DNA of 64,000 nucleotides. It comes from Proteobacteria bacterium SG_bin9. GTDB taxonomy: Bacteria; Pseudomonadota; Alphaproteobacteria; Rhizobiales; Xanthobacteraceae. Within the stretch, counting starts at the first letter, position 1; every line of letters begins with the position of its first letter. The translations under genes and the position numbers were made by a program. The stretch is taken from assembly GCA_002083525.1 (NCBI GenBank), contig LWDM01000029.1, forward strand, positions 1-64,000, read 5' to 3'. Positions 35,784 to 43,772 of the stretch are shown piece by piece. Under the pieces are notes generated by a model, which saw only the letters and a program-made list of their open reading frames with translations, searched no databases and was not told the origin of the DNA.

Positions 35784-37397
35784 TCAGAAATTGCGCTGAA
35801 CGCGGAAGTTCACGCTGACCGAGTCCTGATCGCGGAAGTTATAACGCGCCGACGGCTTGGCGAGATTGCCCGATGGCGTCACGTTGCCCGCGGTTGCACC
35901 GGAAAACTTCTGGTCGAGGTTTACATATATGACCTCGGTCGAGAACGTCAGCCCGGTGACCGGCGTATAACCCGTGCGCAAACCAATCTGTGAGACGGCA
36001 AAGTCGGGGTTGCAGGTATACGTCGCGTTCAGACCCGCGACCGCGGCACCGTAACCGGTGCAGTAGAGTGCCGTTGCCCTGCCGTTATAGTCGATCTTGG
36101 AGTAGCTGCCGAACAGGCCGGATTGCCATTCCGGCGACCAGTTGTGAATGTAGCCCACGCGAACGCCATAGGCGGTCGTCAACTCGATCCCGGTGCCGTT
36201 GGCAGCGTTGGTGCCCGAGTAGATGCCGTCAGACGTGAACCCGAAGCCGACGCTCTGATAGGTCAGACCAGCGATACCGTTGCCGAAGATCGCAAAGTTC
36301 GGCGACGTTCCGGTGGACGAGATCACGTTGCGGGTGTCACCGCGTGCGTAAGTCGCATCAATCGTGAAGACGTCGCCAGGACCGGTCGGGATATTCTTCA
36401 GTTGCAGGCCAGCGGTAACCGAACCGCCGATCTTGGTGTCCGGATGCCCCGAGAGTTCGCCGAGGAAATTACCCGCAGGACCAGCGGTTGATGGATTGTA
36501 ATAGGTCGCTCTCACCTCATGGATGTTGCCCGCGATGGTGAAGATGCCCCACGCCTGATCGATCTTGAAGTTTGCAACCACGTCCGGAATCGATTGACCG
36601 GCATAGCCGCCGATCGAACCCGAGCCGCCGACCGTGCCGAGGAACGCCACGTTCGACGTACCGATCGCAGCCGTTGACGACGGAGCGAGCACGTTGCCGA
36701 GGTTGGTGCGACCGCCAACGACTGGCTCATCGAGACCGATCGACGCTGAGAAGCCGTTGCCGAACTGATAGGTGTACTGGATGTTGTTTATGCCGTCCAG
36801 ATATTCGGGACCGCCGATGAACGTGCGGGTGTTGTTGTTGGCAAGAATACCGTTCCAGGGCACCGCGCGCGCCGATACCGACTTACCAAACGTGAACCCC
36901 GCGAACTGAACGAAGACCTGATCGACGCCGACGAAGCCGTTACCCGGCGTGTAGTTGTTGACGCCGCCAGTCATCGCCGAAGCGTTCACCGCTGCCGTGT
37001 TCAGGCCACCACTCGCACCGAATGTATCGAACTGCCAATTGATCGCGCCAAAGACGCGTACAACACCATACTGAGTCGCGGTGCGAACGTCGGTTACGAA
37101 CTGCAGACGCGAACGTGTCTGGAAATCGTGCGCAAAACGATCGTTGGCGCCGATGCTGCCGTTCCAGCCGGGGTTGTTCTGAACACTGCCGTTCGCAGTC
37201 ACGTCGACGCGCAGATAGCCGCCGAACTTGATGCAGGTGTCAGTGCCGGGGATGTAATAGAAACCCGCACCGTAGAGCGAACAGATCTTCACGTACTCGA
37301 CCGCTTTGGCCTTGACGGGAAGATCGGCCGCCTGAGCGCCGGACATCGCAGCGAGACCCGCCGCAGTGCCGAGCAAAAGGCCCTTAACCGTCTTCAT
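35784..37397 (-). CDS. Outer-membrane porin (Porin_2 family), intact copy
   Basis: General diffusion porin of 537 residues. ATG 37397 is preceded by GGAGG. A signal peptide (KTVKGLLLGTAAGLAAMSGA then QAA) is followed by mature DLPVKAKAVEYVKICSLYGA, the common start of rhizobial porins. Alternating hydrophobic strands and aromatic residues run through the chain, ending in DQDSVSVNFRVQRNF with the terminal Phe needed for outer-membrane insertion. A Cys pair (KICSLYG and TDTCIKFGG) lies near the N-terminus. A second, truncated copy with very similar C-terminal two thirds lies 560 bp away on the same strand. Confidence 0.93.
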   Translation of the reverse strand: MKTVKGLLLGTAAGLAAMSGAQAADLPVKAKAVEYVKICSLYGAGFYYIPGTDTCIKFGGYLRVDVTANGSVQNNPGWNGSIGANDRFAHDFQTRSRLQFVTDVRTATQYGVVRVFGAINWQFDTFGASGGLNTAAVNASAMTGGVNNYTPGNGFVGVDQVFVQFAGFTFGKSVSARAVPWNGILANNNTRTFIGGPEYLDGINNIQYTYQFGNGFSASIGLDEPVVGGRTNLGNVLAPSSTAAIGTSNVAFLGTVGGSGSIGGYAGQSIPDVVANFKIDQAWGIFTIAGNIHEVRATYYNPSTAGPAGNFLGELSGHPDTKIGGSVTAGLQLKNIPTGPGDVFTIDATYARGDTRNVISSTGTSPNFAIFGNGIAGLTYQSVGFGFTSDGIYSGTNAANGTGIELTTAYGVRVGYIHNWSPEWQSGLFGSYSKIDYNGRATALYCTGYGAAVAGLNATYTCNPDFAVSQIGLRTGYTPVTGLTFSTEVIYVNLDQKFSGATAGNVTPSGNLAKPSARYNFRDQDSVSVNFRVQRNF

Positions 37398-37902
37398 GTA
37401 AACCTCCAAGTTTGCTCTAAAGGGAGAGTTCTGGTTCGCCAGGCTCGCTATCTCGCCTGAGGTCTCAGTTCCCTTCCCCATGACCGCCTAGCCGCTTCGC
37501 GCCTTCGGACCACTCCCGCATGAACGCGAGCGACTTAAGCGAAACACCTAGAACGGGACGACCTCGGGATGCCCCCCTCCGTCGCGAGCACACGATTACC
37601 TACGGTGCGACCACGCGCAACATCCTACCGTCATAGAACGGCTCTGCTCCGGCCGTTTTTGCAAAGGTGTTGCACAAATAACACTTGAATACCTTAGCAA
37701 TATGCCAAGCAAGCATCTGAAAGAAAAGGGCTTTTTGGCGAACACGTTCAAATCGTTGCAAAGTCCTAAATGGACCGCCCTCGACGGTACCTGAATGGCG
37801 CAACCGGCGCATTTTGCGAATCGAAACTGCCTGATCCAACTACCGTCCGCGACGCCGGCATTGCGGAAAACGCATCGGTAAAGCCGAACATTAAAGCAAA
37901 AC
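37398..37902. other. Gene-free stretch upstream of porin 1
   Basis: 505 bp with no credible gene (a 79-codon minus frame at 37600-37839 lacks any likeness and ribosome site). It is AT-richer at 37640-37720, with TTTTTGCAAAGGTGTTGC-type sequence, and presumably carries the porin promoter with a long leader. The right end is the terminator of the truncated porin. Confidence 0.5.
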
Positions 37903-37926
37903 CCCCGGCGATTTCTCGCCGGGGGC
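37892..37926 (-). terminator. Rho-independent terminator after the truncated porin
   Basis: A 10-bp perfect stem, CCCCCGGCGA (37903-37912) with TCGCCGGGGG (37917-37926), has a TTTC loop. It is followed on the minus strand by TTTTGCTTTAATG. It lies 32 bp past the porin-like stop codon and is intact although the gene is truncated. Confidence 0.85.
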
Positions 37927-37957
37927 TCTGAACTCAGATCGTGATCGTTAGATCAGA

Positions 37958-39018
37958 TCAGAAGTTGCGCTGGACACGGAAGTTGACCGAGTGCGTGTCC
38001 TGGTCCTTGAAGCTGTAGGTCGTGTTCGGCTTCGCGAGCGTCGCCGACGGAAGACCCGTCACAAGACCCGTGAACTTCTGGTCGAGGTTGGCGTAGAGGT
38101 ACTCCATCGAGAACGTCAGACCGGCAACCGGCGTGTAACCGGTGCGGAAGCCCACCTGGGAGACCGCGAAGTCCGGGTTGCACGAGAAGCCAGGGCCACG
38201 CGTGAACGCGGTACCGTTTGCACCGTAGTTATTGCAGATCAGTGCAGTTGCCGTTCCGTTGTAGTCGACCTTGGAGTAGCTGCCGAAGATCGACGACTGC
38301 CACTCAGGCGACCAGTTGTGGATGAACGCAGCGCGAACACCGTAAGCGGTGGTCAGCTGGATCGGGGTGCCGTTGGCATTGTTGGTACCGGAGTAGATAC
38401 CATCCGAGGTGAAGCCGAAGCCCACGCTCTGATAGCTCACGCCACCGATGCCCTTGCCGAAGATCGCGAAGCTCGGCGAAGCCGACGAGGTTGCAATCAC
38501 AGCCTTGGTGTCACCCTTGGCGTAGGTCGCGTCGACCGTGAAGCGGTCGCCCGGACCGATCATGTCAGCCTTCAGCTGCAGACCCGCGGTGACCGAACCA
38601 CCGATCTTGAGATCCGGATGGCCCGAGAGTTCGCCGAGGAAGCTGCCGGCCGGACCAGCGGTCGACGTGTTGTAGTACGCCGCCCTCACCTCGTGGATGT
38701 TACCAGCCACGGTGAAGATGCCCCAGGCCTGGTCGATCTTGAAGTTAGCGACCACGTCCGGAATCGACTGACCAGCATAGCCCTGGATCGAACCCGAAGC
38801 GCCGACCGTGCCGAGGAACGCCACGTTCGAGGTACCGATCGCCGCCGTCGACGACGGAGCGAGCACGTTACCGAGGTTGGTGCGGTTGAAGGCAACCGGT
38901 TCGTCGAGACCGAGCGAAGCCGAGACGCCGTTGCCGAACTGATAGGTGTACTGGATGTTGTTCACGCCGGTCACGTAGTCCGGACCGCCGATGAAGAACG
39001 AGCTGTTGTTGTTGGCCA
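37958..39018 (-). pseudogene. 5'-truncated porin (Porin_2 family) lacking signal peptide
   Basis: The frame from about 39018 to 37958 matches the C-terminal two thirds of porin 1 almost residue for residue. Shared stretches include NNIQYTYQFGNG, LAPSSTAAIGTSNVAFLG, AGQSIPDVVANFKIDQAWG, and the end DTHSVNFRVQRNF against DSVSVNFRVQRNF. Homology stops abruptly at NNNSSFFIGG (near 39018). The N-terminal part of about 185 residues, with signal peptide and first strands, is absent. The frame continues open upstream to 39163 with unrelated residues, so a chimeric 401-residue protein could be made but could not be exported as a porin. The terminator is retained. A misassembly between near-identical porin copies is an alternative explanation. 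Confidence 0.8.
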
Positions 39019-39263
39019 CGCTAACATTGGAGGGATTCGGAGGGATATTGCGTCGCGGACCGAGGGCTTCGCAGGAGATTATTCTATTGAACGCGGCTAT
39101 CGACCGATACGTCGACGGTAACATTTGACCCTTTTGTCTCATTTCTTGCCCGAATCGATTCATTCGTTGAACGCCGCAGGACGTCCATAATCGTTGTGAA
39201 TGCAGCGAGATCGGGCCGCGAAGGCTTGCGGCTCACCAACGTGTCGGGCATATCGACGCTAAC
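39019..39263. other. Junction segment between truncated porin and tRNA-Ser
   Basis: 245 bp of DNA with no relation to the porin paralogue's 5' half. I recognise no complete gene. On the minus strand it holds CGAATCCCTCC (about 39029-39039), the same 11 bases as the 3' arm of the neighbouring tRNA-Ser, roughly 10-20 bp from where porin homology ends. A short peptide frame (LVSRKPSRPDLAAFTTIMDV) looks like a gene remnant but I cannot name it. Confidence 0.4.
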
Positions 39264-39355
39264 GGAGACGTGGCCGAGCGGCTGAAGGCACTCGTTTGCT
39301 AAATGAGCATACCTTGAAAAGGGTATCGAGGGTTCGAATCCCTCCGTCTCCGCCA
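39264..39355 (+). tRNA. tRNA-Ser (anticodon GCU)
   Basis: Class II tRNA with perfect acceptor stem GGAGACG (39264-39270) / CGTCTCC (39345-39351), discriminator G and encoded CCA (39353-39355). The anticodon stem CTCGT/ATGAG encloses the loop TTGCTAA, giving anticodon GCT for AGC/AGU serine codons. A long variable arm (TACC...GGGTA) and the TPsiC loop GTTCGAATC confirm serine identity. The 3' end lies 56 bp before the GT41 gene. Confidence 0.97.
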
Positions 39356-39411
39356 TCAGACGGCTGTCGCGTGCACGCCGCCTCAAACGCCGTACAAAGC
39401 GGAAACTGCTC

Positions 39412-42138
39412 TTGCAAAGCCCCGACGCACGCCTGTTCAACCAAGCCTATCAAGCGTTGAATGAAGGACGGCTGGCCGACGCCGAACAGGGCTTTAAGAA
39501 GTTTCTCAAGAGCCATCAGCGCCATCCCGGCGCACTCAACCTTTATAGTCTTCTTCTGCTGCGCTCGGGACGTTTCGAGGAAGCCGAACCCGTGCTGCGC
39601 AAGGCGATCGGTGCCGACCCGAGTTCCGATATCACCTTCTACAATTACGGCCTGACGCTGAAACATCTCGGCAAGCCGCTCGAAGCGCTCGAGGCGTTCA
39701 GCAAATCGATCGCGATCAAACCGAGCAATCCCGAGACCTGGAATAACCGCGGCACTGTATTGAAGGAACTTGGCCGCACCGCAGAGGCGATGCGCGACTT
39801 CGATCAGGCCATCGCGCTCGCCGCCAACTACCCGGACGCTCACGCCAACAGAGGCAACGCATTGTTTGCCGACGGCCGCCTGGCCGACGCTGAAGCCGCT
39901 TACGCGCGTGCTATCACCATTCGTAGCGATCAGGCCGAGGCGTGGATAGGCAAGGGAAACGTACTTTCTGCGAACGCGCGCCATGCCGAGGCGCTGGCGG
40001 CGTTCGAGCAGGCCGCACGACTGCGGCCTGACCTGGCCGATGCATGGGTCGGCTGCGGGACATCGTTGACCTCAGCCGGTCAAACGGCAAACGCGGAAGC
40101 CGCCTTCCGCAACGCGCTCGCTGCGCATGAGGCCGTCTTGCAGAAGACGCCACGCCGGAGCGAAAGCTGGATCGGCGCCGCCACGGTGCTCACGCTGCTC
40201 AAGCGCTACGACGAAGCGCTGGAGGCCTATGACAAGGCACTCGCTCTCAATCCGCGCCACGCGATCGCTCATTGCGGGCGTGGGGGCGTTTATCTGACGC
40301 TGCGTCAGTGGAGCAACGCGCTGAACGCTTACGACCAAGCTCTCCGGATCGATTCCGGCCTGCCCGAAGCGCTCATCGGCCGGGGCGACGTTCTCAATCA
40401 AATGCAACGGATGGCGGAAGCCGCTGAAGCCTTCGACAAGGCCCTCTCCGCACAGCCGCGCCTGGCGGTAGCCTGGCTCGGGCGCGGCAACAGCTTGCTG
40501 CAGGCGATGGACTTCGACGGCGCGGTCGCAGCATTCGAGACCGCGCTTAGCCTTCGTCCCGGCGTCGCCGAAGCGTGGCTCGGCATCGCCACCACACGCC
40601 TCAAGCAGGGACAGGCTCAAGACGCCCTCACCGCCTTCGAACAGGCGATCAGGGTACGGCCGTCATTCGCCGAAGCCTGGTCCGGTGCGGCTGAAACCTA
40701 CATGCAGGCCAATCGGCACGACGACGCCGCTGCAGCCTATAAGAACGCCTACGATAGGCGTCCGGATCTTGAACTTGTAAAAGGCCAACTCGCTCACGTC
40801 CACGCGCTCATGTGCGACTGGGATGCGTTCGAGCCGGTGCGTCAGCAGTGTGTGGCGGATATCGACAACGGCCTGCCGACGGTCGGACCTTTCGTGTCGT
40901 TGTCGCTCGCCACCAGCGCCGCGCAGCAACGCGCTTGTGCAACGACCTTCGCCAAACTCGCTTACCCGCAGATCGGTCCGGCGACTCGCGCTCCTGACAG
41001 CAAGGACCGCATTCGTGTTGCTTACCTCTCGGCGGATTTTCACGACCACCCGGTCGCGCAACTCGCAGTCGGGGTCTTCGAGCATCACGATCGCAGCCGC
41101 TTTGAGACCATCGGTCTTGGGATCGGCCTCGATGACAAATCCCAGATGCGCCAGCGCATCGCCGGCGCTTTCGACCAGTTCCACGACGTTCGCACCGCCT
41201 CCGATGCGGCCATCACCGGCAAGATCGCGGAGCTTGGCTGCGACATCGTTGTCGACCTCACTGGCTCGACCCAGGGCGGACGCACCGCAGTGCTCGCGTC
41301 GCGGCCGGCGCCGGTACAAGCCAGCTGGCTGGGTTATGCAGGCACCAACGGCACGGCCTTCATCGATTATCTGATTGCCGACGGCGTCGTGATCCCGCCG
41401 GAGCTGCAGCCGCACTTCTCGGAAAAAATCGTCGCGTTGCCAGGCTGTTATCTGCCGAACGACTCCACCCGCCCGATTGCCGCCACAACGCCCACGCGCA
41501 CCGATCAAGGGTTGCCGGAAAGCGGCATCGTGTTCAGCGCCATGAACAATTCCTACAAGATCACGCCGCCGATCTTCGATCGCTGGATGAATCTGTTGCG
41601 GCAAACTGAAGGCAGCGTGCTTTGGCTGTCGCGCATGGGCGACACGGCGCGCGCCAACCTCCTGAAGGAAGCCGAGCAGCGCGGCATCGCCGGCGACCGG
41701 CTGATCTTCGCCACGCGTGTGCCGCTGCCGGAGGACCATCTGGCGCGCCTCGGCCTTGCCGACCTGTTCCTCGACACCATCGGCTATAACGCGCACGCAA
41801 CCACTTGCGACGCGCTCTGGGCCGGCGTGCCGGTTCTCACCTGTATGGGTGACACATTTGCCGGGCGCGTCGCCGCGAGTGCGCTGACGGCGGTCGGCCT
41901 GCCCGAGATGATTACGACGTCGCTGGATGATTACGAGGCGCTGGCGCTCGCGCTTGTGCGCGACCCTGCGCGCCTTGCGGCGATCAGGAGCAAGCTTGCG
42001 GCGAACCGCAAGACGCACCTGCTGTTCGATACCGCGCGCTTCGCACGGCATCTCGAGGCTGCTTACACGGCCATGCACCAGCGTGCATTGCGCGGTGAGC
42101 CGCCGGCGGCGTTCACCGTCGACCCGATCACGACCTGA
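39412..42138 (+). CDS. TPR protein with GT41 O-GlcNAc-transferase-like domain
   Basis: Large 908-residue protein. Residues about 5-460 are a run of some twelve TPR units (for example NNRGTVLKELGRTAEAMRDF and AWLGRGNSLLQAMDFDGAVA). Residues about 530-890 match SPINDLY/OGT-type GT41: VAYLSADFHDHPVAQL, VVDLTGSTQGGRTAVLASRP, APVQASWLGYAGTNGT, FSAMNNSYKITPPIFDRWMN with the conserved Lys, and LDTIGYNAHATTCDALWAG. It should transfer a sugar, probably GlcNAc, to protein Ser/Thr; the target is unknown. The only available start is TTG 39412, with a weak GGAAA upstream, just after tRNA-Ser. No cysteine-rich or membrane part; cytosolic. Confidence 0.9.
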   Translation: MQSPDARLFNQAYQALNEGRLADAEQGFKKFLKSHQRHPGALNLYSLLLLRSGRFEEAEPVLRKAIGADPSSDITFYNYGLTLKHLGKPLEALEAFSKSIAIKPSNPETWNNRGTVLKELGRTAEAMRDFDQAIALAANYPDAHANRGNALFADGRLADAEAAYARAITIRSDQAEAWIGKGNVLSANARHAEALAAFEQAARLRPDLADAWVGCGTSLTSAGQTANAEAAFRNALAAHEAVLQKTPRRSESWIGAATVLTLLKRYDEALEAYDKALALNPRHAIAHCGRGGVYLTLRQWSNALNAYDQALRIDSGLPEALIGRGDVLNQMQRMAEAAEAFDKALSAQPRLAVAWLGRGNSLLQAMDFDGAVAAFETALSLRPGVAEAWLGIATTRLKQGQAQDALTAFEQAIRVRPSFAEAWSGAAETYMQANRHDDAAAAYKNAYDRRPDLELVKGQLAHVHALMCDWDAFEPVRQQCVADIDNGLPTVGPFVSLSLATSAAQQRACATTFAKLAYPQIGPATRAPDSKDRIRVAYLSADFHDHPVAQLAVGVFEHHDRSRFETIGLGIGLDDKSQMRQRIAGAFDQFHDVRTASDAAITGKIAELGCDIVVDLTGSTQGGRTAVLASRPAPVQASWLGYAGTNGTAFIDYLIADGVVIPPELQPHFSEKIVALPGCYLPNDSTRPIAATTPTRTDQGLPESGIVFSAMNNSYKITPPIFDRWMNLLRQTEGSVLWLSRMGDTARANLLKEAEQRGIAGDRLIFATRVPLPEDHLARLGLADLFLDTIGYNAHATTCDALWAGVPVLTCMGDTFAGRVAASALTAVGLPEMITTSLDDYEALALALVRDPARLAAIRSKLAANRKTHLLFDTARFARHLEAAYTAMHQRALRGEPPAAFTVDPITT

Positions 42139-42151
42139 AGCGACCTGCGCG

Positions 42152-42418
42152 TTAGTGCGTGGTCATCCAGGCGCGGGCTTCGCGCTGGGCCAGCGAGATT
42201 TCGTCGCCCGTCATCTGCTCGGAGATTTCCTTGCGTAGCGCGATGGCGTCCACCCGGCCCTTCAGCGCGGCGAGGTTGAACCACTTGTGCGCGGCGACCA
42301 GATCGACGCAGCCGGTGCGGCCGCTCGAATAGAGGATCCCGAGATCGAACAGCACGTCCGGGTTGGCGCCCGCCTCCACCGGCATCGCTGTCGCGAGATC
42401 AATGTGCCCCATCAACAT
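42152..42418 (-). CDS. Small Sel1-like repeat protein
   Basis: 88-residue protein with a single Sel1/TPR-like helical pair: NPDVLFDLGILYSSGRTGCVDLVAAHKWFNLAALKG, broken here into VLFDLGILYSSG and LVAAHKWFNLAALKG. The C-terminus is charged (EISEQMTGDEISLAQREARA). ATG 42418 has GGAG 7 nt upstream. Convergent with the GT41 gene (13 bp between stops). Similar one-repeat proteins are annotated in related genomes as hypothetical or Sel1 family; probably a protein-binding adaptor. Confidence 0.75.
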   Translation of the reverse strand: MLMGHIDLATAMPVEAGANPDVLFDLGILYSSGRTGCVDLVAAHKWFNLAALKGRVDAIALRKEISEQMTGDEISLAQREARAWMTTH

Positions 42419-42782
42419 CCCTGCTCTCCATCGTCTTCTTGTTCTGACCGAGCGCGGCTCCCGTCACCCTGTCCGCACCCTGTTGAAGCCCCCGACCGGC
42501 TTCTTGTGAGGCGTTCTGCCCCGGCCGGTTCGTAGGTGTGATCATGACCGTTCAAATTTTAAGAGCAGTCTAAATATCGGGATGAATCGAATCTGAACGC
42601 AGCCCGCGCCAGGCGTGATGAATGAATTGAGAAATCCCTGTGCCGCAGCGGTTTCTTGCAATGCCTAAACGCCGGTTTACCCTCGGCCTTGGCGGGCCGG
42701 TAACCATTGCGGAAGCTGGCCTAATGGCGGAAGCAGAAAAATCCTCCCGCCCGCGGCGCCTGCCCGCGCGGCATGCGGGCAT

Positions 42783-42805
42783 GAAAAAACCGCCTCGAAG
42801 GCGGT
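42783..42805 (-). terminator. Strong Rho-independent terminator on the minus strand
   Basis: ACCGCCT (42789-42795) pairs perfectly with AGGCGGT (42799-42805) around a CGA loop. On the minus strand it is followed by six T residues. No protein gene ends just upstream, so it terminates either a non-coding RNA or a long 3' end of the lysine-rich peptide transcript. Confidence 0.85.
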
Positions 42806-43137
42806 CATCAAAGACAAGAATAAAGCCGAGACCTCGTCTCCGGGGAGAACGAGGGCGTCGGTGAACACGTCAGGATCAGGATTTCACCGGAGCTTGAGCC
42901 CGGGAAACTGCGGATCAAAATAATCTGCCACGACCGAAGAGCATTTCCGCTCTTCTGCCGGACCGGTCTTCATCCGAAGCGTGCTCCGGGAAAAGGGACG
43001 ATCCAGCCGCCTGATCTGATGTCTCGCCGACACCCTCTCGTCGACCTGACCACCACTTCAATATTGTCTGGGGTGAGAGACCCGTAAACAACTCAGCCGA
43101 TGGTCCGTGTGACGCTGCCGGCTTTACGTTGCCGGCA
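42789..43137 (-). ncRNA. Candidate structured non-coding RNA or long 3' UTR
   Basis: 350 bp without a credible protein frame, ending in a classic terminator. Further hairpins on the minus strand are TGCCGGC/GCCGGCA (43116-43137), GAAGAGC/GCTCTTC around a 6-nt loop (42936-42955) and GAGAC/GTCTC (42828-42840). No known RNA family (6S, tmRNA, RNase P, SRP) was recognised. It may instead be the 3' UTR of the lysine-rich peptide gene, whose stop is 19 bp upstream of the first hairpin. The stretch 42419-42788 to its left shows nothing else. Confidence 0.35.
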
Positions 43138-43155
43138 ATTCATTCAAAGGCGAAG

Positions 43156-43248
43156 TTACTTCTTCTTCTTCGCAGCCTTGCGGGTCTTCTTGGCAGTCTT
43201 CTTCACTGCCGACTTCGCCTTCTTCGCCTTCTTCGCTTTCTTGGCCAT
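43156..43248 (-). CDS. 30-residue lysine-rich (histone-tail-like) peptide
   Basis: A tiny gene missed by length filters. ATG 43248 has a strong GGAGGG ribosome site 4 nt upstream and the frame gives MAKKAKKAKKAKSAVKKTAK then KTRKAAKKKK and stop. Seventeen of thirty residues are Lys or Arg, in AKK repeats like the C-terminal tails of histone H1 and of bacterial H1-like proteins. It would bind DNA or RNA by charge. Similar lysine-rich short proteins are common in Bradyrhizobiaceae. Function unproven; the ribosome site and low start-codon ambiguity support expression. Confidence 0.75.
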   Translation of the reverse strand: MAKKAKKAKKAKSAVKKTAKKTRKAAKKKK

Positions 43249-43772
43249 GTTGCCCTCCATTAAGTAGTGAGATGGCTTAATCGCTAAACGTGCGCCCGGG
43301 AATCGAGTGCACTCCATTCCGATTACACCAACACAAAGAAAAAAATAGTGTCCCGCTTAAGGAAGTGTTGACGCATCGCGCACTGCGCTTCGTTCGCGCT
43401 CACCGCAACAACATCGCGAAGCATCTTCGAGCGCACTCCGAAAGCCTGCGGAAAATCTGCGATCGCTTTTGTCAACGATGCAAGTAAGCCAAGTATTTCA
43501 GCATCAACTTAGATTTTCAAATGCGATGCGCATCGCGTTGACGCCGCTCGCCTGAGTCGCTGCGCGCCGCGAAAACGCCACGTCGCGGACTCTGAGTCGC
43601 AAACTTTGGCAATAAAAAAATTTTCGGTGCAGAGACGGCTTTGCCTCATCAGCGCTGGTCAAAACGGCGCTTCACGCCGAATCGCGCCGCACGATTCGCG
43701 GCGCGAACGGTTCGCATCTGAGACGAACGAAGAGGAGAATGCGCGTGTGAACATCGCACGCGGCGCGTCACG
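43249..43772. other. Gene-free stretch between the lysine-rich peptide and gatB
   Basis: 524 bp of non-coding DNA. It contains the promoter side of the peptide gene at the left, an A-run with TTTTC (about 43613-43625), and a strong hairpin TCGCGCCGC/GCGGCGCGA (43682-43706) with no T-tract downstream of gatB. A plus-strand frame at 43606-43851 enters gatB antisense and is not a gene. Confidence 0.5.

Noticed and set aside
37600..37839. 79-codon minus frame upstream of porin 1
   Set aside because: No ribosome site, no motif, and it lies in AT-rich promoter-like DNA.
42677..42868. 63-codon minus frame within the structured region
   Set aside because: The frame runs through the terminator hairpin and T-run, which makes a protein unlikely.
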